From the NCBI RefSeq assembly GCF_001654915.1, contig NZ_LXEQ01000026.1: a stretch of DNA of 64,000 nt; one strand, 5' to 3'. Positions 18,065-26,558 of this stretch are shown piece after piece; position 1 is the first letter of the stretch, and every line of letters begins with the position of its first letter. The DNA comes from Buttiauxella ferragutiae. GTDB taxonomy: Bacteria; Pseudomonadota; Gammaproteobacteria; Enterobacterales; Enterobacteriaceae. A program made the position numbers and the translations under genes. The notes under the pieces were generated by a model. That model was given only the letters and a program-made list of their open reading frames with translations, made no database searches and had not been told where the DNA came from.

Positions 18065-20413
18065 ATGAAGCAAATCCGGTTACTGGCACAATATTACGTT
18101 GATTTGATGGTGAAGCTCGGATTAGTGCGCTTCTCATTATTGTTGGCTTCCGCCCTGGTGGTGTTGGCTATTGTGGTGCAAATGGCCGTGACGATGTTGT
18201 TACGTGGCCAGGTTGAAAGCATTGATGTCGTCCGCTCTATCTTTTTTGGACTGCTAATTACTCCCTGGGCTGTCTATTTCCTTTCTGTGGTGGTTGAACA
18301 ACTCGAAGAGTCTCGCCAAAGGCTGTCAAAACTGGTGCAGAAACTTGAAGAGATGCGCGAAAGAGACCTGAAACTTAATGTGCAGCTTAAAGACAATATT
18401 GCGCAATTAAATCAGGAAATTGCCGTTCGCGTGAAAGCAGAAGATGAGCGTCAAACTATGCTTGAGCAACTCAAAGTTGAGATGCAGGAGCGTGAAGAGA
18501 CGCAAATTCAGCTTGAGCAGCAATCGTCGTTTTTACGCTCATTCCTCGATGCTTCCCCGGATCTGGTTTTCTATCGTAATGAAGATAAAGAATTTTCAGG
18601 CTGTAACCGTGCCATGGAGTTGTTGACGGGCAAAAGTGAGAAGCAACTGATCAGACTGAAGCCAGAAGAGGTCTACTCGCCAGAAGCAGCCCAAAAGGTT
18701 ATCGAAACGGATGAAAAAGTGTTCCGCCATAACGTTTCGCTCACCTATGAACAGTGGCTGGATTACCCCGACGGGCGCAAAGCCTGCTTTGAAATTCGTA
18801 AAGTGCCGTATTACGACCGCGTGGGTAAGCGTCACGGTTTGATGGGCTTTGGCCGCGATATTACCGAGCGCAAGCGTTACCAGGATGCACTTGAACGCGC
18901 CAGTCGCGATAAAACCACCTTCATTTCAACCATCAGCCATGAACTGCGTACACCGCTAAATGGGATCGTCGGTTTGAGCCGTATCTTGCTCGATACCGAT
19001 CTGAATCCTGAACAAACCAATTACCTCAAAACCATTCATGTATCGGCAATAACACTCGGTAATATTTTCAACGATATCATTGATATGGATAAGCTTGAAC
19101 GTCGCAAAGTCCAGCTTGATAACCAGCCGATTGATTTCACTGGTTTCCTTGCTGATTTAGAGAATCTTTCCGGTTTACAAGCACAGCAAAAAGGGCTGAA
19201 GCTGGAAATGAACTCTACGTTACCACTGCCGCATAAAGTGGTGACCGATGGAACACGTCTGCGCCAAATCCTTTGGAATCTGATCAGTAACGCCGTTAAG
19301 TTCACGCCAAAAGGAGGACTGGTTGCTGTGCGCGTGTGTTATGAAGAAGAAAACACGTTGCGCTTCGAAGTTCAGGATTCCGGCATTGGCATTCCTCAAG
19401 ACGAACAGGACAAAATCTTCGCCATGTATTATCAGGTGAAAGACAGTCATGGCGGCAAACCGGCTACCGGTACGGGAATTGGCCTGGCGGTATCGCGCCG
19501 TCTGGCGAAGAGTATGGGTGGCGATATTACCGTTAGCAGCAAGCCCGGTGAAGGTTCGTTGTTTACCCTGACCGTGCAGGCACCGCGTGTTGCGGATGAA
19601 GTTGAAGATACCCTTGAAGACGATGAAATGCCGCTGCCGGCATTGCACGTCTTATTGGTTGAAGATATTGAACTCAACGTGATTGTTGCGCGTTCCGTGC
19701 TTGAGAAGCTCGGCAATAGCGTCGATGTCGCGATGACCGGTAAAGAAGCGCTAGAAAAATTCACCCCAGGGGAATATGACCTGGTGCTGTTGGACATCCA
19801 GTTACCTGATATGACGGGGCTGGATATTTCCCGGCAACTGACCACGCATTATGCGCGTGAAGATTTACCACCGCTGGTGGCATTGACTGCTAACGTATTG
19901 AAAGATAAAAAAGAGTACCTGGATGCTGGCATGGATGATGTGCTGAGCAAACCCCTCTCTGTTCCGGCGTTAATGGCGATGATCCAAAAATTCTGGGACA
20001 ACCAACAGTCAGAGTCTAAGAAGGAGTCTCAAGTGCCTCAAGTTAATAGTGAAAAGCAGCAAGCATTGCTCGATATTCCAATGCTTGAGCAGTATATGGA
20101 CCTCGTCGGACCAAAACTGATTACTGATGGGCTGGCGATGTTTGAAAAAATGATGCCGGGCTATCTGAGTGTACTGGACTCCAATATGACTGCTCGCGAC
20201 CAGAAAGGGGTCGTGGAAGAAGGTCATAAGATTAAAGGAGCCGCGGGGTCTGTTGGGCTACGTCACTTGCAGCAAGTTGCTCAGCAAATTCAATCGCCGG
20301 ACTTACCTGCATGGTCAGAAAACGTCGGTGAGTGGATTGAAGAGTTGAAACAAGAATGGCAACACGATGTTGATGTTCTGAAAGCCTGGGTGGCAAACGC
20401 TCCCAAAAAATGA
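18065..20413 (+). CDS. arcB: ArcB, aerobic respiration control hybrid sensor kinase
   Basis: 782 residues (E. coli 778). Two transmembrane helices are near 22-42 and 58-77. A coiled coil (about 80-150) is followed by a PAS domain with the redox cysteines Cys180 and Cys241. The transmitter has His292 (STISHELRTPLNG) and ATP-binding N/G boxes. The receiver phosphoacceptor is Asp577 (LLDIQLPDMTG) and the C-terminal HPt domain has His721. All phosphorelay residues are intact. It signals quinone redox state to ArcA. The 3' end overlaps the terminator of the convergent sRNA ArcZ. Extra residues relative to E. coli lie in the receiver-HPt linker. Confidence 0.98.
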   Translation: MKQIRLLAQYYVDLMVKLGLVRFSLLLASALVVLAIVVQMAVTMLLRGQVESIDVVRSIFFGLLITPWAVYFLSVVVEQLEESRQRLSKLVQKLEEMRERDLKLNVQLKDNIAQLNQEIAVRVKAEDERQTMLEQLKVEMQEREETQIQLEQQSSFLRSFLDASPDLVFYRNEDKEFSGCNRAMELLTGKSEKQLIRLKPEEVYSPEAAQKVIETDEKVFRHNVSLTYEQWLDYPDGRKACFEIRKVPYYDRVGKRHGLMGFGRDITERKRYQDALERASRDKTTFISTISHELRTPLNGIVGLSRILLDTDLNPEQTNYLKTIHVSAITLGNIFNDIIDMDKLERRKVQLDNQPIDFTGFLADLENLSGLQAQQKGLKLEMNSTLPLPHKVVTDGTRLRQILWNLISNAVKFTPKGGLVAVRVCYEEENTLRFEVQDSGIGIPQDEQDKIFAMYYQVKDSHGGKPATGTGIGLAVSRRLAKSMGGDITVSSKPGEGSLFTLTVQAPRVADEVEDTLEDDEMPLPALHVLLVEDIELNVIVARSVLEKLGNSVDVAMTGKEALEKFTPGEYDLVLLDIQLPDMTGLDISRQLTTHYAREDLPPLVALTANVLKDKKEYLDAGMDDVLSKPLSVPALMAMIQKFWDNQQSESKKESQVPQVNSEKQQALLDIPMLEQYMDLVGPKLITDGLAMFEKMMPGYLSVLDSNMTARDQKGVVEEGHKIKGAAGSVGLRHLQQVAQQIQSPDLPAWSENVGEWIEELKQEWQHDVDVLKAWVANAPKK

Positions 20414-20531
20414 CCCCGGATAAACCGGGGTGCGCGAATTCTGCGCCAACACCAGGGAAAAGTCAGGTTGCGCCGTTGAGTTATAAGTCTTTATCCAAAT
20501 GGCGCAGCCGATAATCTTGTGTGCTGCTCAG
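20405..20531 (-). ncRNA. arcZ: ArcZ (RyhA/SraH) Hfq-dependent sRNA
   Basis: On the minus strand the arcB-elbB gap carries the conserved ArcZ 3' region: CCCTGGTGTTGGCGCAG, then TTCGCGCACCCCGG. The terminator hairpin CCCCGG/CCGGGG (20414-20430) is followed by six T residues (20410-20405), which overlap the last arcB codons. A -10-like TATCTT (20542-20537) sets the start near 20531. In E. coli ArcZ is processed to a short form holding this 3' region, activates rpoS and represses other mRNAs, and is repressed by ArcA. The 5' half is poorly conserved relative to E. coli; the exact start is inferred. Confidence 0.9.
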
Positions 20532-20648
20532 GCATTAAGATAGCAAATCTTAAATAGTTTGTTACATGAAACAGTAAAATGTGTGAAGCATAGCGATCAA
20601 ATCATCATAACTGATGATGAAATTTGCATGATGAAAAGGAATGGCTGA

Positions 20649-21302
20649 ATGAAGAAGATTGGTGTGGTGCTCAGTGGGTGTGGGGTCTACGACGGAAGTG
20701 AGATTCAGGAAGCTGTGATTACCCTGCTGGCTATCGCTCGGTCAGGTGCTGAAGCGGTATGTTTTGCACCCGATAAACCTCAAGCAGATGTTATTAATCA
20801 CCTGACTAATAATAAGTCTATTGAGCATCGTAATGTGCTGGCTGAAGCGGCGCGAATTACTCGTGGTGCGGTAGCGCCATTAGCGCAGGCCGATGCCAGT
20901 CAACTGGATGCGCTTATTGTGCCTGGCGGTTTTGGCGCGGCGAAAAACTTGTGTAATTTTGCAAGCCATGGGAGCGACTGCCAGATTGATAGCGATCTAC
21001 GCCGTCTGGCTCGTGATTGCCATGCCCAGGGTAAACCACTCGGCTTTATTTGTATTGCCCCAGTGATGTTACCAAAAATTCTTGATGTGCCGGTGCGTTT
21101 GACTATCGGTACAGATATCGACACGGCAGAAGTCGTTGAAGAAATGGGGGCCGAACATGTTCCGTGCCCGGTTGACGATATTGTGGTTGATGAAGAACAC
21201 AAAGTGGTGACCACGCCTGCTTATATGCTGGCGACCCGTATCGACGAAGCCGCAATGGGTATCGAAAAGCTGGTGGCCCGTGTCGTGGATATGACTGCAT
21301 GA
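20649..21302 (+). CDS. elbB: ElbB, DJ-1/PfpI-family glyoxalase-like protein
   Basis: 217 residues, same length as E. coli ElbB. It is in the class I glutamine amidotransferase-like DJ-1/PfpI superfamily, with the nucleophile-elbow Cys135 in GFICIAP and VPGGFGAAKN for the oxyanion region. The family includes isoprenoid-associated and glyoxalase III-like enzymes; the physiological role is not settled. The start is preceded by AAAAGGA. It overlaps mtgA by four bases (ATGA). Confidence 0.95.
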   Translation: MKKIGVVLSGCGVYDGSEIQEAVITLLAIARSGAEAVCFAPDKPQADVINHLTNNKSIEHRNVLAEAARITRGAVAPLAQADASQLDALIVPGGFGAAKNLCNFASHGSDCQIDSDLRRLARDCHAQGKPLGFICIAPVMLPKILDVPVRLTIGTDIDTAEVVEEMGAEHVPCPVDDIVVDEEHKVVTTPAYMLATRIDEAAMGIEKLVARVVDMTA

Positions 21303-22027
21303 AGAAAGGGCGTATCGCGCTCTTGAGCTTTTTCAAGCGCTGGCTGTTGCGTGGTCTACTGGCACTGGCGGGAATTTGGCTGGCCGGGATAATCCTGTTT
21401 AGTTTTATGCCGGTGCCGTTTTCAGCAGTGATGGTCGAGCGGCAGTTTAGTGCCTGGTTCAGCGGTGATTTAAGTTATGTTGCGCACTCGGATTGGGTGA
21501 GCATGGACGAGATCTCGCCGTGGATGGGGCTGGCGGTGATTGCGGCAGAAGACCAGAAATTCCCTGATCACTGGGGGTTTGATGTAACGGCAATTGAAAA
21601 AGCTATTGCACATAATGAGCGAAATGAAAATCGCGTTCGTGGTGCATCCACACTCTCTCAGCAAACGGCGAAAAACCTATTCCTGTGGGATGGTCGTAGT
21701 TATCTGCGCAAAGGCCTGGAAGCGGGATTGACCCTTGGCATGGAAGTGGTCTGGACTAAACGCCGCATCCTGGCGGTTTACCTGAATATCGCGGAGTTTG
21801 GTGATGGGGTTTTTGGTGTGGAAGCCGCCTCGCAGCGCTATTTCCATAAACCTGCCAGCCGCCTTACGGCATCAGAAGCAGCACTTCTCGCAGCCGTTCT
21901 CCCTAATCCCATTCGCTTTAAAGCGAATGCACCTTCCGGTTATGTACACCAGCGTCAGCAATGGATTTTGCGCCAGATGCGCCAGCTAGGTGGCGAATCG
22001 TTTATGGCGCAGCATGAGTTGAAGTGA
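21299..22027 (+). CDS. mtgA: Monofunctional biosynthetic peptidoglycan transglycosylase
   Basis: 242 residues. One N-terminal membrane anchor (about 15-36) is followed by a GT51 glycosyltransferase domain with catalytic Glu84 in AAEDQKF, the GASTLSQQTAKNLFLW motif and KRRILAVYLN. It polymerises lipid II into glycan strands without a transpeptidase domain. It overlaps elbB and runs convergent to npr. Confidence 0.97.
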   Translation: MKKGRIALLSFFKRWLLRGLLALAGIWLAGIILFSFMPVPFSAVMVERQFSAWFSGDLSYVAHSDWVSMDEISPWMGLAVIAAEDQKFPDHWGFDVTAIEKAIAHNERNENRVRGASTLSQQTAKNLFLWDGRSYLRKGLEAGLTLGMEVVWTKRRILAVYLNIAEFGDGVFGVEAASQRYFHKPASRLTASEAALLAAVLPNPIRFKANAPSGYVHQRQQWILRQMRQLGGESFMAQHELK

Positions 22028-22032
22028 GTTAG

Positions 22033-22305
22033 TTAGTCTTCGTCAAAACCGGCATTGAATAGCGCGATAACGGCGTTCAATGCCTGTTCTTCTTCGGGGC
22101 CAGTGACTTCAATTTCAATGTGACCCCCTTTAGCAGAATCCAGCATCAGCAATGCAATGACGCTATTGGCTTCAGCTTCCGTGCCAGCCTCGTTGCGCAG
22201 CATCACTTCGGCGTCAAAGCTTTGTACCAGTTCGAACAGCTTCATCGCTGGGCGTGCGTGCATGCCCAGTTTGTTGGTTATCTCAACGGTCTGTTTTACG
22301 GTCAT
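22033..22305 (-). CDS. npr: NPr, HPr-like phosphocarrier of the nitrogen PTS
   Basis: 90 residues, HPr fold, with the phosphorylatable His16 in GMHARPA. It accepts phosphate from EI-Ntr (PtsP) and passes it to EIIA-Ntr (PtsN). It is the last gene of the rpoN operon and overlaps rapZ by four bases. It ends five bases from mtgA. Confidence 0.97.
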   Translation of the reverse strand: MTVKQTVEITNKLGMHARPAMKLFELVQSFDAEVMLRNEAGTEAEANSVIALLMLDSAKGGHIEIEVTGPEEEQALNAVIALFNAGFDED

Positions 22306-23156
22306 GTTTTACGTTTTTCCAGCGTGCGGTGACGGGATTGCACGTTCTTGCCGCGTGAACGGAAATAATCTGCCAACTGTTCAGCGATATAAACTGAACG
22401 GTGTTTACCGCCGGTACAGCCAATCGCCACAGTTAGATAGCTGCGGTTATTGGTTTCCAGCATAGGTAACCATAGCTCAAGATAGCTACGCGTCTGGTAG
22501 ATAAAATTGTGGACTTCGGTATGACGGTCGAGGAACGCAGCAACAGGTCTGTCCAGACCGGTCATCGGGCGCAGCTTCGGGTCCCAGTGCGGGTTTGGCA
22601 GGAAGCGCACATCGAACACGTAATCCGCATCAATCGGAATACCATGTTTAAAGCCAAAGGACTCGAACACCATTGTCAGCTCACGTTCACGTTTACCAAG
22701 CAAACGGGTACGCAGCATTTCCGCGAGCTCATGCACCGACATCTCAGAGGTGTCGATGATCAGATCGGCTCTGGATTTCAATGGCTCCAGCAAGTCACTT
22801 TCTTCATCTATCGCACTTTCCAGCGAGAGATTTTTACTGGAAAGCGGGTGCAAGCGGCGCGTGTCACTATAACGACGAATCAGCGTGTTGCGATCGGCAT
22901 CAAGGAATAACAATTGTGGTGAGAATGAGTCAGGCAGACTGGTCATTGCCTGTTCAAAGATCTCCGGATTTTCCGGCATGTTACGCACGTCGATGCTGAC
23001 TGCCGCAGAAATTTGGCGTTCTGCGAGGGTTTTAGCAAGATCAGGTAATAGCACCACTGGTAGGTTATCTACACAGTAGAATCCCATATCTTCTAGTGCA
23101 CGCAAGGCTACAGACTTCCCTGAACCAGAGCGGCCGCTGACAATCATCAGCACCAT
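22302..23156 (-). CDS. rapZ: RapZ, RNase adaptor controlling GlmZ/GlmY
   Basis: 284 residues. N-terminal P-loop GRSGSGKS (8-15) and a C-terminal domain that binds GlcN6P and sRNA, ending with a basic tail (RSRGKNVQSRHRTLEKRK). RapZ guides RNase E to GlmZ and so tunes glmS. Length equals E. coli. It lies between ptsN and npr in the usual order. Confidence 0.97.
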   Translation of the reverse strand: MVLMIVSGRSGSGKSVALRALEDMGFYCVDNLPVVLLPDLAKTLAERQISAAVSIDVRNMPENPEIFEQAMTSLPDSFSPQLLFLDADRNTLIRRYSDTRRLHPLSSKNLSLESAIDEESDLLEPLKSRADLIIDTSEMSVHELAEMLRTRLLGKRERELTMVFESFGFKHGIPIDADYVFDVRFLPNPHWDPKLRPMTGLDRPVAAFLDRHTEVHNFIYQTRSYLELWLPMLETNNRSYLTVAIGCTGGKHRSVYIAEQLADYFRSRGKNVQSRHRTLEKRKT

Positions 23157-23209
23157 GTTTTCACTCCCCCAACTTTTCTTGCTGCGGCATACCCGTGACC
23201 GCAGCCAGA

Positions 23210-23701
23210 TTATTCACTTTCACTACCTTGTTCTGTTTCGGTAATGATCTGATAAAGCTCTTCATCGCTCTGTGCAGAACGCAGGCGGCGGCAAATCGTT
23301 TTGTCAGCCAGACGTTTTGCTACCAGAGACAAAGTATGTAAGTGCGTTTTTGTTTGATCCGCAGGAACAAGCAGCGCAAACATCAGGTCAACCGGTTGGT
23401 TATCGATGGCGTCAAAAGCGATAGGGGTTTCCAGTTTAATAAACACCCCAACGGCACGAGTCGTATCTTCTTCCAGTTTCCCATGGGGAATGGCGATGCC
23501 ATTTCCGATACCGGTACTGCCCATGCGTTCGCGCGTCAATACAGCCTCAAATACCACTTGTGGTGGCAGGCCGAGCTGTTTTGCTGCCAGTTCACTGATG
23601 ATTTCCAGTGCACGCTTTTTACTCTGGCAATGTACGTTGGTACGGGTACATTCCTTGTTCAGGACTTGACTAAGTTGTAGAGCAGAATCGTTGTTCATCA
23701 T
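23210..23701 (-). CDS. ptsN: PtsN, EIIA component of the nitrogen PTS
   Basis: 163 residues, PTS EIIA type 2 fold, with the phosphorylation site His73 in GIAIPHGK. It regulates K+ transport, sigma-54-linked functions and other targets through its phosphorylation state. Two adjacent ATG codons exist (23701 and 23698); the first matches the family length. An ERIC element separates it from hpf. Confidence 0.97.
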   Translation of the reverse strand: MMNNDSALQLSQVLNKECTRTNVHCQSKKRALEIISELAAKQLGLPPQVVFEAVLTRERMGSTGIGNGIAIPHGKLEEDTTRAVGVFIKLETPIAFDAIDNQPVDLMFALLVPADQTKTHLHTLSLVAKRLADKTICRRLRSAQSDEELYQIITETEQGSESE

Positions 23702-23760
23702 AAGTTCACCTAAGCACCCTGTTATGCTAACGGCCCGCTACTCCACGCAACGAGCCGTCT

Positions 23761-23884
23761 TTACCCTTCATACTTCAAGTTGCATATGCGTTGGCTTCCT
23801 CGCTCACCCCAGTCACTTACCAGAGTAAGCTCATGGGGATTCACTGTGTAGCCGCCTTTCTGCAACTCGAATTATTTTGGGTAA
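23761..23884. repeat. ERIC element (between hpf and ptsN)
   Basis: A 124-base imperfect palindrome with ends TTACCCTTCATACTTCAAG... and its near-complement at 23861-23884. The central ERIC core CTCACCCCAGTCACTTAC is followed by GTAAGCTCATGGGGATTCAC. These are the sequences targeted by ERIC-PCR primers. It lies inside the rpoN operon transcript and would fold into a long hairpin. Confidence 0.93.
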
Positions 23885-23908
23885 CTGCTTAAACAGTTGC
23901 CCGGATTA

Positions 23909-24196
23909 TCAGTGTTGTTTTAGTTTATCTTTATGTTTGGTTAACTGGCGAGCCAGTTTATCAATCAGACCGTCAATCGCCGCATACATATCCTGCCCTT
24001 CCGCGCTGGCATGAATTTCACCACCATTTACATGAAGCGTTGAATCGGCAATATGCGTGACTTTTTCCACTTTTAACACAATATAGACTTGGTTAATTCT
24101 ATCGAAGTACTGCTCCAGTTTGGCAAACTTCGTACTCACAAATTCGCGCAGTGCGTCAGTGATTTCGACGTTATGTCCTGTAATGTTGAGCTGCAT
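23909..24196 (-). CDS. hpf: Hibernation promoting factor Hpf
   Basis: 95 residues, short-form HPF (YfiA/RaiA fold) beginning MQLNITGHNVEI and ending KLARQLTKHKDKLKQH. It promotes 100S ribosome dimers in stationary phase. The start at 24196 is supported by AAGGAAG at the right spacing and by family length; an upstream extension to 24280 would run into rpoN. 22 bases separate it from rpoN. Confidence 0.97.
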   Translation of the reverse strand: MQLNITGHNVEITDALREFVSTKFAKLEQYFDRINQVYIVLKVEKVTHIADSTLHVNGGEIHASAEGQDMYAAIDGLIDKLARQLTKHKDKLKQH

Positions 24197-24218
24197 AGTG
24201 TCTTCCTTATCGGTTAAG

Positions 24219-25652
24219 TCAAACCAACTGTTTACGCTGATTTGACGGTGGTATGGATAAAGACTCTCGGTACTTCGCAACAGTGCGGCGTGCCACCATG
24301 ATCCCCTGATCCGATAGCATAGTCGTTAACTTGCTATCACTCAGTGGTTTCGCAGGGTTTTCCGCAGCAATTAATTTCTTCACCAATGCACGAATTGCCG
24401 TCGAGGAGGCTTCACCTCCACCTTCGGTATTAACGTGGCTTGAGAAGAAATACTTCAATTCAAAAATGCCGCGTGGGCTATGTAAATATTTTTGCGTGGT
24501 CACTCGGGAAATGGTCGATTCATGCATTTCTACGACCTGAGCGATATCAGCAAGCACCATCGGTTTCATGTGCTCTTCGCCGTGTTCAAAAAAGCCTTGT
24601 TGCTGTTCAACGATACAGCGACTGACGCGCAGCAGCGTGTCGTTCCGGCTTTCCAGGCTCTTAATCAGCCACTTTGCTTCTTGCAGATTACTGCGAATAA
24701 ATTGCGAGTCGCTGTCATTGCGGGCACTGGTGCCCATTGCAGCGTACTGCTGGTTTATTTTCAGGCGAGGGAGGCTGTCGGCATTGAGTTCTACAGTCCA
24801 GTGACCTTGCGTTTTTTTCACCAGAACATCCGGTATGACATATTCCGGTTCACCGGTCTGAATGGATTGCCCTGGGCGTGGGTCAAGAGACTGAATCAGG
24901 CACATTGCCTCTTTCAGCACCTCTTCTTTCAGACGGGTGACGCGCATCAGGCTGCGGAAGTCATGGTTAGCGAGCAGATCCAGGTGATCGCTGACAATCA
25001 AGCTGGCTTCGGTTAACCATGGCGTTTCGCGAGCGAACTGTGAAAGCTGTATGAGCAGGCAATCGCGTAGATCACGTGCGGCAACACCCACAGGATCGAA
25101 GCGTTGAACGCGTTTGAGTACGGCTTCCACTTCGTCGAGGGTGATTTCATCATCACCCATGCTTTCCAGAATTTCTTCCAGAGAAACTGTGAGATAACCC
25201 ATTTCGTCAACGGCATCGACAATAGAGGTCGCAATTGCTGTGTCAGTATCTGAAAACGGGGTGAGATCAACCTGCCACATCAGATAATCCTGAAGAGACT
25301 GGGTCGTTTCCCCCTGATAAACCGGCAATTCGTCGTCGATATAATCGCTTCCGGTTCCTGATGGAGTGCCTGCGGTGTAGATTTCGTCCCAACTGGTATC
25401 CAGCGGTAACTCGTCAGGCATTTCTTTTTGCTCAAGCGCCTCACGGGTATCTAACGCTTCGTTTTCACGTACTTCCTGAGTTTCAACTTCTTCATGCAGA
25501 TCGGTTTGCTCAAGCAGTGGGTTACTTTCCAGTGCTTGCTGAAGTTCTTGCTGTAGCTCTAACGTCGAAAGTTGCAACAGACGAATTGCCTGCTGTAACT
25601 GGGGAGTCATAGCAAGTTGTTGGCTAAGCCGTAATTGCAAACCTTGCTTCAT
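24219..25652 (-). CDS. rpoN: RNA polymerase sigma-54 factor
   Basis: 477 residues, same as E. coli. The Q-rich N-terminal region I (MKQGLQLRLSQQLAMTPQLQQ) interacts with enhancer-binding proteins. An acidic region II, a core-binding domain, a helix-turn-helix and the RpoN box ARRTVAKYRE near the C-terminus follow. Start 25652 is fixed by this N-terminus; a longer frame reaching 25733 would translate part of an ERIC repeat and is not credible. Flanked by ERIC elements outside hpf and upstream of itself. Confidence 0.98.
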   Translation of the reverse strand: MKQGLQLRLSQQLAMTPQLQQAIRLLQLSTLELQQELQQALESNPLLEQTDLHEEVETQEVRENEALDTREALEQKEMPDELPLDTSWDEIYTAGTPSGTGSDYIDDELPVYQGETTQSLQDYLMWQVDLTPFSDTDTAIATSIVDAVDEMGYLTVSLEEILESMGDDEITLDEVEAVLKRVQRFDPVGVAARDLRDCLLIQLSQFARETPWLTEASLIVSDHLDLLANHDFRSLMRVTRLKEEVLKEAMCLIQSLDPRPGQSIQTGEPEYVIPDVLVKKTQGHWTVELNADSLPRLKINQQYAAMGTSARNDSDSQFIRSNLQEAKWLIKSLESRNDTLLRVSRCIVEQQQGFFEHGEEHMKPMVLADIAQVVEMHESTISRVTTQKYLHSPRGIFELKYFFSSHVNTEGGGEASSTAIRALVKKLIAAENPAKPLSDSKLTTMLSDQGIMVARRTVAKYRESLSIPPSNQRKQLV

Positions 25653-25675
25653 ATTCAGAGCGAGCTTCCTCAGGT

Positions 25676-25802
25676 TATACTCGTCATACTTCGAGCTGCA
25701 GGGGTGTTGACTGCACTCCTTCACCCCAGTCACTTACTCAAGTAAGCTCCTGGGGATGAACTCCCTTGTCGCCTATCTGCAACTCGAATTATTTTGAGTA
25801 TA
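25676..25802. repeat. ERIC element (between lptB and rpoN)
   Basis: 127 bases, the canonical ERIC length, from TATACTCGTCATACTTCGAG to its partner ending ATTTTGAGTATA. The core is TTCACCCCAGTCACTTAC plus AGTAAGCTCCTGGGGAT. It has the same orientation as the copy at 23761-23884. It occupies nearly all of the lptB-rpoN spacer and ends 23 bases upstream of the rpoN start codon. Confidence 0.95.
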
Positions 25803-25826
25803 AATATTATAATTTTTACTACCCTA

Positions 25827-26552
25827 TCAGAGTCTGAACTCTTCGCCCAGATACACGCGCTTAACATGCTCGTCTTCCAGGATTTCGGCTGGAGTGCCAT
25901 GGGCGATTAAATGGCCCTGGCTTACGATGTAGGCACGTTCACAAACAGCCAGCGTTTCGCGTACGTTATGGTCAGTAATCAACACCCCGAGCCCACTGTC
26001 GCGCAGATGCTCAATGATTCGCTTGATGTCGATGACGGAGATTGGGTCAACACCAGCAAAAGGTTCATCCAGAAGAATAAATTTTGGATTTGCGGCTAAT
26101 GCTCGGGCAATTTCGACACGACGACGCTCGCCACCAGACAATGACTGCCCGAGGTTATTACGCAAATGTTCGATGTGGAATTCTTCCATCAGCTCATTAG
26201 CGCGGTCATCACGCTGCTCAACAGAAAGATCGTCACGGATTTGCAGCACAGCCATTAAGTTATCGAACACACTTAAACGGCGGAAAATAGACGCTTCTTG
26301 CGGTAAGTAGCCGATACCTCGACGAGCACGAGCATGAAGTGGCAGAAGGCTGATGTCTTCATCATCAATAATAATGTTGCCGGCGTCACGCGGCACAATG
26401 CCAACCACCATGTAAAAGGTGGTGGTTTTCCCGGCACCGTTTGGGCCAAGTAACCCGACAATTTCACCCGACTTAACAGCCAGGCTGACATCTTCAACGA
26501 CGCGGCGGCCTTTGTAGGCTTTGGCGAGATTTTTTGCAATTAAAGTAGCCAT
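25827..26552 (-). CDS. lptB: LptB, ATPase of the LPS transport ABC complex
   Basis: 241 residues. Walker A GPNGAGKT (36-43), signature LSGGERRR, Walker B ILLDEP and the switch His (TDHNV) are all present. It powers LPS extraction with LptFGC and delivery via the LptA bridge. It sits downstream of lptA (6-base spacing) in the order yrbG-kdsD-kdsC-lptC-lptA-lptB. Confidence 0.98.
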   Translation of the reverse strand: MATLIAKNLAKAYKGRRVVEDVSLAVKSGEIVGLLGPNGAGKTTTFYMVVGIVPRDAGNIIIDDEDISLLPLHARARRGIGYLPQEASIFRRLSVFDNLMAVLQIRDDLSVEQRDDRANELMEEFHIEHLRNNLGQSLSGGERRRVEIARALAANPKFILLDEPFAGVDPISVIDIKRIIEHLRDSGLGVLITDHNVRETLAVCERAYIVSQGHLIAHGTPAEILEDEHVKRVYLGEEFRL

Positions 26553-26558
26553 AACGAA

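Noticed and set aside
24219..25733. Extended RpoN with 27 extra N-terminal residues
   Set aside because: The extension is a translation of one arm of the ERIC element; the conserved N-terminus begins at 25652.
23761..25802. ERIC copies considered as ends of a composite mobile element carrying rpoN-hpf
   Set aside because: Both elements are non-autonomous and in the same orientation, and the genes between them are in their normal syntenic place.
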